A stretch of DNA of 64,000 nucleotides from Deroplatys truncata (Eukaryota > Arthropoda > Insecta > Mantodea > Mantidae), in NCBI GenBank assembly GCA_030765065.1, contig CM060990.1, positions 10,973,501-11,037,500 on the forward strand, written 5' to 3'. Position 1 is the first letter of the stretch. The number at the start of each line of letters is the position of its first letter. Shown here in pieces: positions 1 through 10,559 of the stretch. A model generated the notes under the pieces. It did not search any database and was not told where the DNA came from. It worked only from the letters and a program-made list of their open reading frames with translations. The translations under genes were made by a program, and so were the position numbers.

Positions 1-520
1 TGGAGCAAATTCGGGGCAGTTTGTCAGCAGTTTTAGCAAGACAGTTTTGTCATGTCAGTTTAGCAGTGCAGTTTGTTCGACAGTTTTTGTTATGTGTGGT
101 CAGGGAGAGATGCTGCAGGATGTGTGAGATATCGCGCCAAAAAGGGAATCAAGACAGTTTTAGAAACACACCTAAGATCCGCTGCTCGTAAAGAGATAAT
201 AAGCATATTTAAACTTCGTGTCATATCCGCGCCGTAGTTTAACAGCGGTGGACAGTATTTTACGGCGGCAATACCAGTGTTGTATACTACGAGTGTTAAT
301 TAAATAAAAAGAAACGGCAGTGTCATCTTTTCATAAACAAAGCACGTCTATGTCTTCCTATATCACCACCCGAGATCTACGCTTTCCTTTACCGAGGATA
401 AGTCCATGCTCCTATATAGTTTAAAGAAAACTACTGCAGCTAGCCGAGGAGAAAATTGAAGAGAAACAGCACACTGTGAACATCAAGGTAAGCCCTAACA
501 CTAACGGATGAGGAGGTGAT
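1..520 (+). repeat. Promoter-proximal interspersed repeat, copy A (cut by window edge)
   Basis: This stretch matches the reverse complement of about 6095-6608 along most of its length, so the two are inverted copies of one repeat. It starts at the point where the other copy has its predicted transcription start. CAGTTT, the core of the arthropod initiator, occurs six times at 17, 28, 42, 56, 69 and 81. An AATAAA lies at 303-308 and a strong splice donor, CATCAAG|GTAAGCC, has its GT at 488-489. The layout (start site, polyA signal, donor) resembles the R-U5-leader part of an LTR retrotransposon, but no primer binding site or coding region was found. A duplicated host leader exon is the alternative. 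The repeat relation is certain; the class is a guess. Confidence 0.7.
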
Positions 521-2355
521 CGCCGCACTGCACACTATCCTAATAGATCAGAATAACACGAGGAACAGAGGAGAACTGTTTGAATTTGGTATTGTCCTTT
601 GACCAGTAAATTCAAGTAACAATGAAGAAATAATCCTTCCAACCTATTGTTCCGCGCGGTACCGTTATTTTGGCCAGTGCAGGATAGAGAATTCACGTTG
701 TCACATTTCTTAATACTCCCGAAATTCCAAGAAAGCAAACTTTTCCCTGAATTTAGTCTTAGAACAGGTGCAGGTGCGGCCTAAACGTACGAAAATACGG
801 TATCTCGAGCTTTTGGTGCCCCTCTCGCTTAGGACCCCCCAGCATTGCAGGGGTTATGGGGGCGGTTGCTACTCCACTGCCAGTTATATTATACTAAGAA
901 GTGACATAAGGGTACTCTACCCCTAAGAAAAAACAAAAGGAATATCGTTGAGAACTGTCGAAAGGTGAGAAGAAAGTGTAAAAACAGTCGTCGGATAAGT
1001 GGTTGAAAGAATATTTTTTTAAATTGTTACAACTGATTAAAGAAGATAGTGCAGAGCATGTAATGTTTTGGGGACAAAAATAGGTGATATTTTGAAACAC
1101 TGTGAAAGCCAGAAACACATGAAAAATCTAAAAGTTAATGACAGCACAAACATTTCTCGGGTAATTAAAAATTGATTTATTTGCATTTTACTAAGAAACA
1201 ATGACTAAATTCATTTTAACTTGATTGTTCACTTAAAAATAAATTACCGCCACTAAAATAGGCCTAAATTACCAAAAGAGAGACTATAGCATTTTTCTAT
1301 GACTCATAGTAATGATATAATGCAGTGTTTTTGTAGCGGAATGCAGCAGACTTTTGTTCGACCTGTAGCAAGATTCAGACTTTTCTGATCGTCAATCTGC
1401 TGTGACCTCCTTGGGGGTCGCATATATTACTTCGTTTTGCTGACTAAGGATACCTCAGCAGTGTACTATAGCAAATTCCTGGTCTGAGGTCAACGTCTTC
1501 TGGAACGCTGCCCCCTTTCAGGTAGCTATTCTGGGTCCCTGTACAGGGCTATTATGATATTGTTTCTTCATGCTAGCTGAAAACACTTAAACATGTCATA
1601 GCAAATGCCTGGTCTGCCCCGAGTTCGCCTTCTAGAATGTTGCCCACTTTCTAGTAGCTGGTTCAGATTTTTGCACAGGACTCTTACATCTCCTCCCGGT
1701 GTAGAAATTCCAGCCCCCGGAATTAAATTATAAACATTCGTGGCTTCGTATGTTCAAGGTAATCGTGCGTCTCATTTTGGACAGAAAAAAGAGAAAACTT
1801 ACATCAATGCAGAGGAAAAAAGAACACGCCCAAGTCGTGCTGCGTCCACCTTCCAATCCTGCCTTAAGCTTGGACCGTAGGGTGTGTTATGGGGGGGGGT
1901 AGCTCGTGGAGTCTGGGTATTTTGTGACCTGACGACGTACAGTGTCAAGTAGATTATGTGGTGGTCTCTTAGCTGACTGAGGTTTCATTCTTGTAGCAAA
2001 GTTGCTAAGCGTGCCACTATGGTATAGTGGAAGGTTCAATATGCATCCTGTTGCGTCTCCTCTACACACGCTCATTCGGTAGTCTAGCTGAGACTGAATT
2101 CTGAGTTATGCTATGGTCCGCGAGCCGTGGCCGCGTCCTCACCGCGCCCCCGGGGAATATCCACTGAGCCTTTAGCGCAACCAGCTTCATGTCTCCATCT
2201 GCTGCGTTGGGTTTCATTGAAGCCGCAGTAAGTCACTATGGACATGTCTGCCACAAAAAAGCAACAATAACTTTTTTATCTTTTTAGTTTCTCTTTCTTA
2301 ATTACAATACAGAATATAACATTCATTCATTATCTGTTTACCCTCCTCTTATGTA
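520..2355. other. Non-coding stretch, partly GC-rich, no gene recognised
   Basis: Apart from the tandem duplication at 1466-1690, I recognise nothing here. Base composition is less AT-rich than the flanks, with a CpG-rich patch at about 2111-2160. Short open frames occur on both strands but none resembles a known family. Confidence 0.5.
1466..1690. repeat. Imperfect tandem duplication, two units about 130 bp apart
   Basis: Unit one (about 1466-1554) and unit two (about 1596-1690) share the order TAGCAAAT, CCTGGTCTG, CTTCT.GAA.G.TGCCC, CTTTC, then a GTACAGGG or GCACAGGA block. They are clearly related but diverged. Confidence 0.6.
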
Positions 2356-2359
2356 GGAC

Positions 2360-2692
2360 TTACAAGCGGGTGCCTGGGGTCAGAGATCCCTCGAGGAGCA
2401 GACACTCATGGATCAGACAGAGCATCCAGGATGGGTGATCAGCCCGATGCCTGGTATGGGGTGAAGGAAGTAGATGAAACGAACTGTTGGTGAAATGGAT
2501 GAAAGGAAAGGTGATGATGGAGCAGTTGGTGGAATGAATGGCAGGGGAAACCGGAGAACCCGGAGAAAACCCGTCCAGATGCCACCTCGTCCACCACAAA
2601 TCCCACATGCAGGTCCCTGGGATTGAACCCGGGCCACCTCGGTGGGAGGCGAGCGGTCTAACCATTTGGCCACGGCGCCGGCCAGAATATAG
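2360..2692 (-). mobile_element. tRNA-derived SINE (family 2), minus strand
   Basis: Read on the minus strand, the element begins near 2692 with a tRNA-like head: the A-box-like GTGGCCAAATGGTTAGACCG is followed by the B-box-like GGGTTCAATCCC. The body continues through GGGTTTTCTCCGGGTTCTCC. A head with both RNA polymerase III boxes and an unrelated body is the usual SINE layout. A related head and body occur on the + strand at 28922. The short open frames across it are translations of the SINE, not genes. Confidence 0.75.
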
Positions 2693-4164
2693 CAGTGTTA
2701 TTTATCTCGGGGGTAACAACAATTTTGCGTTGGGGTGTGCTTTTGCTGGACGCAATCTCTTGGTGCTCTCATCCTGGGTTTCACTTCTGGCTCTGCGCCC
2801 ATCAGATGCGCTGCTGCTGACCTGCAACAAATGGCAAACTATTTAATTTATTTGTATTGTCCTCTGGCCCTCCCTTAACCGTGGCTTTAATCTCTTCCGT
2901 TATAACAGGGCTCTGTCGCCCTTCTATTTCTGCTGGATGCATGGTCTTAATTGTACTTGCGCCGTCTTGTGAGCTACTGATTTATATTTTTTCCTCTAGG
3001 TCGAAGATGTACCCTGCTAGTCCAGCCGCTATGACTTTAGGCTCACTATTCCTATCATTGCCTCCTCACAATTACTTTCCTAAAGAACATTGGCAGTCCT
3101 TCATCTTGAGTGATCGGTCCTGGAATTATGGGTCTACCTGTGTCTGCCTTCATCTCTATTTAAATATGCATATTAGTCACATCTGACTACTATTATTCCT
3201 TTTGACATTCAGTCCACCGAGGAGCACCAAAGATGTGTCGTTCGTCCCCTAAAGGATACACATCTATTTTGACTTCATGGACGAGTTCGACGTGTCGCAT
3301 TTGTAGGTTTATCCTCGAACTTCCTGGTCCTTATCTCGTCTTATTTTCACGTAGTTTCCTCGTACATCGGTGCTTAAGGTTACCCATCTTAATTCTCCAA
3401 GGCTACAGGCATAGCAGTTTGAAGCACCCTGTAGTTCTCCTCTGGAACTCTTAACACGTGTTTCTTTAAACCATAGGTACTTCCTGTCCAAAGCCCCGAA
3501 AGGAAGAAGAAGTAAAAGAAAACAGATGTTTGTAAATTTGTACATCACCGTACTCGTTTGGGGTTCCTCCTCTGCCAGCACTTCTCCGGCTCCTGCTCCC
3601 CCATGCTTGGAATGGCCAACATCAGTTTCCGTCCGCTGCTAAAGCTGCTGGTTCTTATGCTTGGGGAAAACCGTGTTTGCCTGCCCAAGCGTTTCAGCCT
3701 GAACAATGAAACCACAACGGAAATTTTCCCTCTTTTACAGAAATCTTGCATAAAACAAAGGGCGATAGCAGCGCTGTTTATTTGGTAATCTTGACAAAAA
3801 CTCTTAGCACTTTTAAAGGGCTTTTCATTTATATAAATCGCGATATTCTAAGGCTAAAGCTACGAAAATTGGTTAAATTTGACACGAATAAATTGACGAT
3901 CACTCCTTAACAAATAATATTTAATTACTACCTTTTACGCCTCAGGAAATATCCGTTAAACGCCACCCTTATAAAGTAAGTACACGTCTTTCATTTTCAA
4001 AAGTAAATTGTAGGTAACCAATATTCATTACCTACGTGAGAAGTAAAAGAACCGACATAAGCATGTTATAACGTTGTTTCCATTTTTCATGGGTACATGA
4101 AGATGACCTCTTAAAGAAATGGAAAAAAATACTTCAACCACAATAGTGGTTAGTATCAAGATCA
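2693..4164. other. No gene recognised
   Basis: This has mixed composition and is relatively GC-rich to about 3600. Open frames of up to about 109 codons lie on both strands without recognisable motifs. It may be an unrecognised mobile element, because composition changes at both ends, but nothing supports a specific call. Confidence 0.4.
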
Positions 4165-4175
4165 CCATTCTCAAT

Positions 4176-4454
4176 GTCGTCCTCCGTGGGTAGTGGTTAC
4201 CATGTTAGCCTCTAGGTTCCGAGGTCGCGGGTTCAAACCCGGCGGAGGGCGATGGATTTTTTTCAGGTATAAAAATTCTTAGCATGGCTTCCTTCGGAAG
4301 GGTGGTCCCGTGTCATAGATTTACGGCACGTAAAAGAACCTCAAGGCTGGTAAAGAGGTATCTTAGCAAAATTTCCGGTCTTTCACGCCCAATATAGACA
4401 GGGACCATAGCTGTTAAAGAGCGTCCATAAATAAAACTCAATGTAATTTAATTT
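4176..4454 (+). mobile_element. tRNA-derived SINE (family 1), copy A
   Basis: The tRNA-like head starts GTCGTCCTCC and keeps a B box (GGTTCAAACCC). A near-complement GGAGGGCGAT follows, so the ancestral acceptor-stem pairing is still visible. The body contains AAAAGAACCTCAAG and ends in AAATAAAACTCAAT plus an ATTTA-type tail. A perfect 11-bp target duplication, CCATTCTCAAT, lies at 4165-4175 and 4458-4468. Related copies are at 38528, 39616, 43227 and 53712, with a minus-strand fragment at 19741. Confidence 0.92.
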
Positions 4455-4810
4455 TCCCCATTCTCAATAGAGATAAATTATGGAACAAATACAAAAGCTT
4501 AGTTTTTTTAGAATTAGGGACACTGAATGGTACCTGTAGGCAAAGTCACCAAGAAATCAAAGGACTCAGCACTCCAGTACTCTTTAGTATGCCAATACCA
4601 ACATTTGAAATAACTTCAGAAACAGTACCTAATCTGCCTTTGCAATGGGAACACAAGTAATTGTCCTTATTGTCCATCCAGTTTCGTTCTCAGGCTTCTG
4701 TTATGTAAGAATTTATACTGAGGGGAAGGATAACACAAACCAAATGACTCTCTTAAATGCACACTTCTCTTATGGCACCTTGAGAACATTCTTCTGGTTT
4801 CATATTCACT

Positions 4811-5571
4811 AGTACCAAGCGGTCGTTTTGTGGTCCGGCCACGATCGCCTGTATATGTGATTTGTTTGGCCTACAGTGACTCTGGTATACGAGGACTCGC
4901 TCAAGGCTATGCTTATCGGCTGTGAATGTAAAGTTTCAGTTGTTGCCTTCTGTTCATGCCGTAAAATCTATAGTTTGTTCATTGTGCATCTCAAAAGTGA
5001 AAGCTTATTCAAACACCTGTGTTGTGTGTGAATTACTTTAGAGTATTCTTATTATTGTTACTGTTCTTGTCTTGTTATTAGCCCATTGAAATGTCTACCG
5101 AAAAATTTACGCTTGAACAAAGAATGTTTATGTACGATACATACGTAAAACATTTAGACAGGTCTGTAGACAATTTCAGGAGACATTTTCTGGTATCCCA
5201 GTTCCAGATAAATGGCATTCCCCAATGCTAGACCTAAGAAGTAAAATATATATACATGTTCCAATGGAGAAAAAGATTACAAAATTGGTGCATCATTTGA
5301 ACACTCTCCAAAGAAGTCTCTAAGATGTGTTTCACAGCAAGTGGGTGTTTAAAAAACCTCTGTTCATGCAGCTGATAAAACGTTTCATGAATTACACTTT
5401 CAAGACCACCAATTACAAGGTTAGTAGTCATTATAGTGCATGTTACTATTACTCATAGTCATGAGTATGTAGTGCGGGAGTTTTAGAATGGAAAACCTAC
5501 AGTGTAGTAGACGTGTGGAACACCCATAGACGCGATCCGGGCCACGTCATAAAAGGACCGTTCTGTACTTC
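4811..5571 (+). mobile_element. DNA transposon remnant with terminal inverted repeats and HTH N-terminus (copy 1)
   Basis: The two ends form diverged inverted repeats of about 49 bp: AGTACCAAGCGGTCGTTTTG at the left and, reverse-complemented, AGTACAGAACGGTCCTTTTA at the right. From 5091 a short frame reads KFTLEQRMFMYDTYV, like the DUF4817-type helix-turn-helix N-terminus common in insect transposases. The frame is soon broken and no catalytic domain follows in the 761 bp, so this is an internally deleted or non-autonomous copy. A second copy is at about 9660-10500. No clear target duplication was seen. Confidence 0.7.
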
Positions 5572-6038
5572 AGAATAGAAAATGAGCATCAGGAAGTGTT
5601 GTAGTAAACTCTCTGTGGACAGATTACATATAGTCATTACACTGCTCTAAGAGGCTCTGTGGATATATCTGCAAATATATTCTTTCAAGACTAATTAACC
5701 AAAGTAGAAAAGTTATGACAGTGAAGTGTTACAATGTGGTAACTATAGGATGATTCTAAACTTATAAACTTCACTTGGATGCATGGATCGTAAACTAAAA
5801 CCAGAAGCTCAGTTACATACCAGCTTCTGTATAAAATTTATCAACAATTATTTCTTTGAAAAGTAACCAACCAGGTTATTAGCGTCGAATTAGATTCAAA
5901 AGGGCACTTAGAGGTTGTCTTTATCATCCTAAAATTTAATTTAGCTGTCTTCAATAGTTTCTGAAAAAACAGATCTCTTATACCAGAAAATGTTATTCAC
6001 AGAAAATGCCATTCAAATCAAAAATGGAAAAAAAGAAA

Positions 6039-6040
<2 letters not shown>
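5572..6040. other. AT-rich intronic or flanking DNA, nothing recognised
   Basis: No open frame of note, no terminal repeats and no tRNA boxes. Confidence 0.5.

Positions 6041-6082
<42 letters not shown>
6041..6082. repeat. (AT)n microsatellite
   Basis: About 20 AT dinucleotides directly abut the donor side of inverted repeat copy B. Confidence 0.95.
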
Positions 6083-6087
<5 letters not shown>

Positions 6088-6094
6088 TGCGGCA

Positions 6095-6870
6095 GTCACC
6101 TCATCCTGTCCGTTGCTCGTAGGCTTACCTTGATGCATCTTCCAAGTTGGTTCCAGAAGTTCGCAGTGTGCTGGTTCTCTGCAATTTTATCCTCGGCTAG
6201 CTGCAGTAATTTTCTTTAAACTATATGGGAGCATGGACTTATCCTTGGTAAAGGAAGCGTCGATCTCGGGTGGTGATATAAGAAGACATAGACGTGCTTT
6301 GGTTATGAAAAGATGACACTACCGTTTCTTTTTATTTAACTAACCCACGTAGTATACAACACTGGTATTGCCGCCGTTAAAATACTGTCCACCGCTGTTA
6401 AAACGCGGCGCGGATATGACACGAAGTTTAAATATGCTTATTATCTCTTTACGAGTAGTGGTTCTTAGGTGTGTTTCTAAAACTGTCTTTATTCCCTTTT
6501 TGGCGCGATATCTCATACATCCTGCAGCATCTCTCCCTGACCACACATGACAAAATGCCAAACTCAAATGAAAAGCCAAACTGCTAAACTGCCCTGAATT
6601 TGCTCCAAACAGATCCATTTATAGTCGCAGGCTTCTGCGGCTGCTTCCTTTCCTATTGGTCCATTTTTAGCGCAACTCGATGCGTCTCACTATTCTGTAT
6701 AAACTTCCAGGGATCTCATTGGTCCAAGTTTAATATAAATCGCAGCTTTTCCTAAATTTACCGTTAACCTATCTGTCTCTCTCACTTGGTTACGGCGAAT
6801 TATCAAATAAAGGGACAAAGGCGCTACACCCTCGCTGTAGGAATAATGGCCCTGTGACCAAAGAGACGTC
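6095..6870 (-). repeat. Promoter-bearing interspersed repeat, copy B (inverted relative to 1-520)
   Basis: On the minus strand this copy keeps more of the unit than copy A: upstream promoter elements, start region, AATAAA and the splice donor CATCAAG|GTAAGCC (+ strand 6123-6128 is GCTTAC). The transcribed part would be about 460 nt. The short open frames inside show no protein similarity I recognise. With copy A it encloses about 5.6 kb, but that interval holds unrelated SINE and DNA-transposon sequence rather than a retroviral interior, so a simple LTR pair is ruled out by orientation. Confidence 0.75.
6586..6722 (-). promoter_or_regulatory. Pol II promoter: two CCAAT boxes, TATA box, initiator
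   Basis: On the minus strand, CCAAT boxes lie at 6718-6722 and 6655-6659. A TATA box (CTATAAA) lies at 6618-6624, and a GGGCAGTTTAG initiator-like sequence at about 6586-6594, about 30 nt downstream. Spacing fits a canonical arthropod promoter. Activity is inferred. Confidence 0.6.
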
Positions 6871-6983
6871 ATAAAACTAGATTTTCTGCGTTCGAAGGCA
6901 CTATTCCTGTAGCTAAAACATTTCGTCGTGGACAGTATTTTAACATAGCGCTTATATCACTGTCTATTTAAAAAAATGAAAAT

Positions 6984-7485
6984 ATGTTTCTGAAGCTACT
7001 TGCTCCCATCATCAGTTCCTGGTCAACTACTGGTATCGCTCCTCAGGGTGGTTAGCTTTGTCCCTGGTGACAGTTGGACAAACCTTTGCATTAGGATGTC
7101 ACCTGGTGGTATTCCAAAATTGAAAACATGGTTCTTGTGTTTCCAAATGTAACTATTTTCCCAAACTGAAAGTTCTTTTTTCCTGTAATATGTTTAAAAT
7201 GCCAAACTACCACTGATTTTTGTTCCTTTTTTGCTTTATGTTCCTGATGCGTTCTATTGCTCTTTGCTCCAAAACTACTAAAAACCAGAACTTGTAGATG
7301 GGAAAATATTTACATTTGGAAAAACAAGAACTGCATTTTCAATTTTAAAATTCCATCAGGTGATATCCTAATGTACAGGTTCATCCAACTACCACCAGGG
7401 ACAAAGCCAACCACGCTTAAGAGTGATGCTGGTAGACGACCAGGAACTGATGATGGGAGCAAGTAGCTCCAGGAACATGTTTTGC
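6984..7485. repeat. Long inverted repeat (hairpin), probably Penelope-like element termini
   Basis: The left arm (about 6984-7172) matches the reverse complement of the right arm (about 7279-7485) over about 190 nt, with a spacer of about 105 nt. Shared blocks include GAGCTACTTGCTCCCATCAT, CAGTTCCTGGTC, GCTTTGTCCCTGGTG and AATTGAAAA. The right arm contains TTTTAAAATTCCATCAG, also present near the C-terminal coding end of the Penelope-like element at 45941. Both end with GATGG(G)AG followed by AACATGTT. I infer that the arms are two inverted Penelope 3' ends. It lies 258 nt upstream of the first Dscam exon seen. Confidence 0.8.
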
Positions 7486-7743
7486 TTTCCTAAATAGTAA
7501 GTGATGTAAGTGTTACAAAATCAACTTAGAAATTAATCTAAATGATTAGTTCCCATCATTGCCACAAAGTCCACCATACTTAATTTTAACTTTAAGCCAA
7601 ATTAGTAAGGTACCTACTATTTGCTTTTTATGTCTTTTGTTAATATATTATCGCAAACAAGCCAGCAAACTTTATCATCTGTAGCAGCAGTATTAAACAC
7701 TAATACAGATAGTACTACTCTAACAAACTGATGTACCTTTCAG

Positions 7744-7899
7744 ATGTTTTAGGGCCACAAACAAAAATGACAACAGCACTAACAACTGTTTTACATGATC
7801 TTCTCAAGTTTACGAACTACAGTGTGGAGCTGCTGGCCTTCACTCGTGTTGGAGATGGAGTAAAATCACGTAGAACATTTTGCCGCACCAAAGAAGACG
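7744..7899 (+). CDS. Dscam-like: Dscam-like exon 1 in window: C-terminal half of an FN3 domain (FN3-3)
   Basis: This exon of a Dscam-family homophilic adhesion receptor has 52 codons and is phase 1 at both ends. The acceptor is ACCTTTCAG before 7744 and the donor GACG|GTAAGC after 7899. The peptide carries the C-terminal half of a fibronectin III domain: TTVLHDLLKFTNYSVELLAF holds the hydrophobic core strand, a tyrosine-corner-like position and an N-glycosylation sequon (NYS). It is followed by TRVGDGVKS, the G-D-G turn typical of this domain in Dscam proteins. The exon for the first half of the domain must end in phase 1 and was not found at 1-7743, so it probably lies upstream of the window. 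Family assignment rests mainly on the later exons. Confidence 0.85.
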
Positions 7900-9655
7900 G
7901 TAAGCAAGAAATAAATGCAGATTTTCATTCTCATCATTCATATTCAAAGAACCATAATTCTCAGTTTTATGTAGCTTTCTAAAATTTTCACAGCATATCT
8001 CAAATAGTGCTTGCTCTGAGTTGGGCCTTTGTGTACAGTATCCATCGATTTCAAAATTTCTTCTGCAAAAGAATGTTTATGATGCACATAAAATCTAACA
8101 AAGGCTTAAAGAGCTATGTACATTAATAGGCATATAATTGCCATGGAATGGTCTTCTAAACTTATGTTTTATTTTATTTATAAGGCATATTTTGTTTCAT
8201 TTACTTAATTTCTCATACATTTAAAACTGAACACTAAATAACTTAAGGCCTCGTTGGTCTCATTTACATTTTCATGCATTCTTCTCATTACATTTTAAGT
8301 AAGGGGTTAAGCTGAGGAAGGATACAATGTGTATATTTTTAAATTTGTAGCCAGAATACCAGAAATTTGCATGTCATACATTTTAACTTATGTAACCCAT
8401 AGGTGAAATTTTATCACAATAAATAAAAGAGCTGAAAAAAATCAGTTGATTTGTTTGTTATTAATTTTCATACAATATCTATTTAGTTTGATATTCTGCT
8501 ATCATTTAATGAACTTTGCACATACTTATACCATAATGTGACAGATTTAAATGGTTGCATGCGAGTGACATGTCCCCTTTAATGGCTGAATAAGGATGAT
8601 TTCTAGAAAGAAAAATGCAATCTTTGCACTTTGAGGGTTTGAGAGTTAGCAGCAGTAAAACAGTAATTTGGCTTTTCTGAAAGAGAAGTGTGGCATGGGA
8701 GCCAGCTTTAAATAACCAGTGAATGAGAGAAAATAAAACTGGAGGCTTTATTGGGTTAGAATGCACCCAAATTAGCTTGAGCCCACCCTTTAGGCCTTGG
8801 ATGAAAACAAAATCAATTGAAGAAATTTATATTATTTGAAAACTGTGTGATAAAATAACTGTTTAAAATACTTCATCATGACATAAAATATAATGCACTT
8901 TTTAAGAATAAGTTTCTATGAAGTGTTCAATTCTATAAAAAGAAACTATAACTATTGTCCAGTTCACTTGGTTTGAATAACAATGAAAATACATGAGGAA
9001 GAGCAAAAACACTCTGTGAAAAATATCTAGTGCTTTACTGGGTTTCTTGAGGTGTTTCATGAATTGTTCAAAATGAGAGCAATATCCCTAACTATTTCTG
9101 CATTAAGTAATGGGTGTGAAAGGAGATTTGTAAAAACATTTCTATGAAACAACATGGATGATAATCATCAGAGAAATTTTGCCATTAGCAATAGAGAGGT
9201 TCAGAAACTAAAACTGTAGATGTTAATGCTATTATTGACAACTTTGACTCCTCCCACAGCAGTCAGTAGATTAAATTCCACTCAGGAAACACTTTTAATT
9301 TCTTGTGGTGTCTCATACTAGTATAATCCGATTGAGCTTTAACTTGGCAGGATATCATATATTAGTAATTATTTATAACAATAGAGCATTCATAAAATCT
9401 ATATTATAATATATTGACAATTAGGGATATATGAATGGATTATCTCTCAATTAGTCCATAGCAAAATGGCCACTATAAAAATTTCCACAAACATTCATAT
9501 CCAATAATAATATTATCCCCAATCATTAAACGTTAATTATCATAAATGTCCAGAATCATAAATGTCCACAAATATTTATTAAATATAATTATGAGTTTCA
9601 TAATGAAGTGTTAGCCCAATCTACAATTCCGTTTGCTAATTCTATTCTGCACTGG
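7900..9655. other. Intron sequence, nothing recognised
   Basis: This is the start of the 19.9-kb intron. It is AT-rich with no recognisable coding or repeat structure. A minus-strand frame of 86 codons at 8506-8766 resembles no known family. Confidence 0.5.
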
Positions 9656-9659
9656 GTAG

Positions 9660-10500
9660 CCTTGGATCTTCATATAATGCAAAAGTAGATGCAGATATGC
9701 TTTCACATGTTTCTGTCCTTATTCTAATGTGCAACTGGTGGCACATGACACATTCAAAGTTATCTTTATCAGCTGTGTTTCAGTCACTGCTGTGTTCATG
9801 CTGTAAAGAGAGTTTGACATTGTACATCTCAAAGGTGAAAGTTTATTCAAGATGTCCGTGTTGTGTGTGTTGCTTAAGAGTGTTAATGTCTTGTTAATAG
9901 TCCACTGCAATGCCTGGCGACAAATTCATCCTTGAACAACAAATTTTTATGTATGATACATATGTAAAAACCAAATCATGTAAACAGGCGTGTAGACAGT
10001 TTTAGGAGAAATTTCCTGGTATTCCAGTTCCAAGTAGAGAAACTGTTAGACATCTGGTTAATAAGTTTAGGACAATGATGCGAAACCTAAAAAGCAAAAA
10101 CAAAATGCTCTAATGCAGAAAAAAATTGATAAATTTGGTGCATCTATTTGCGGGGAACCATAAAAAAAAGTTTATAGGAACAATCTCCACATCACAAAGG
10201 AACTTAAGGACAATATAAAAACAGAAATTATGAACATTATGCAAGAAGAACTTGTGAGTGAATGGAAATTTCATTCGAAGATGCCAGGAATATCTTCATG
10301 CAGATAGATACCACTTCCAATTCCAATAACAACATTCCAATAACAAGGTTAGTACTCAGTGTAGTGCATGTTACTATCACTTAATGAGTAAGTAACATAG
10401 CTTATGGAATTAAAAATGCCCAGCATAATAGACAGTGTGCAGAGCACCTATATGTGCAATCTGTGGTCTTGCCATAAAACATTTACACTGTACTAATTAT
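9660..10500 (+). mobile_element. HTH-type DNA transposon remnant (copy 2)
   Basis: This is collinear with the element at 4811-5571: a shared leader (AAGTTTATTCAAG, TGTTGTGTGTG, GTCTTGTTA), then the start ATGCCTGGCGACAAATTC reading MPGDKF.LEQQ.FMYDTYVK, an HTH-like segment reaching RETVRHLVNKF, and the shared 3' stretch AACAAGGTTAGTA. A stop interrupts the frame within 40 codons and no transposase core follows. The HTH start agrees with DUF4817-type N-termini seen in many insect mobile elements. The left boundary is uncertain. Confidence 0.65.
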
Positions 10501-10559
10501 TTATGGGACACCTTAGGTTTTATGTGGCCATTTTAAATTTGGATTAATGGTTCTCATTG

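Noticed and set aside
2413-2673. Overlapping 86-102 codon frames as genes
   Set aside because: They are translations of a tRNA-derived SINE head and body on both strands.
4200-4250. Functional tRNA genes at the B boxes of the SINE copies
   Set aside because: The heads are fused to SINE bodies with target duplications and lack a complete cloverleaf.
1-6870. The two outer repeats as the LTRs of one retrotransposon
   Set aside because: They are inverted, not direct, and the interval has no retroviral coding sequence.
8506-8766. 86-codon minus-strand frame as a gene
   Set aside because: No motif, no splice context and ordinary AT-rich intron composition.
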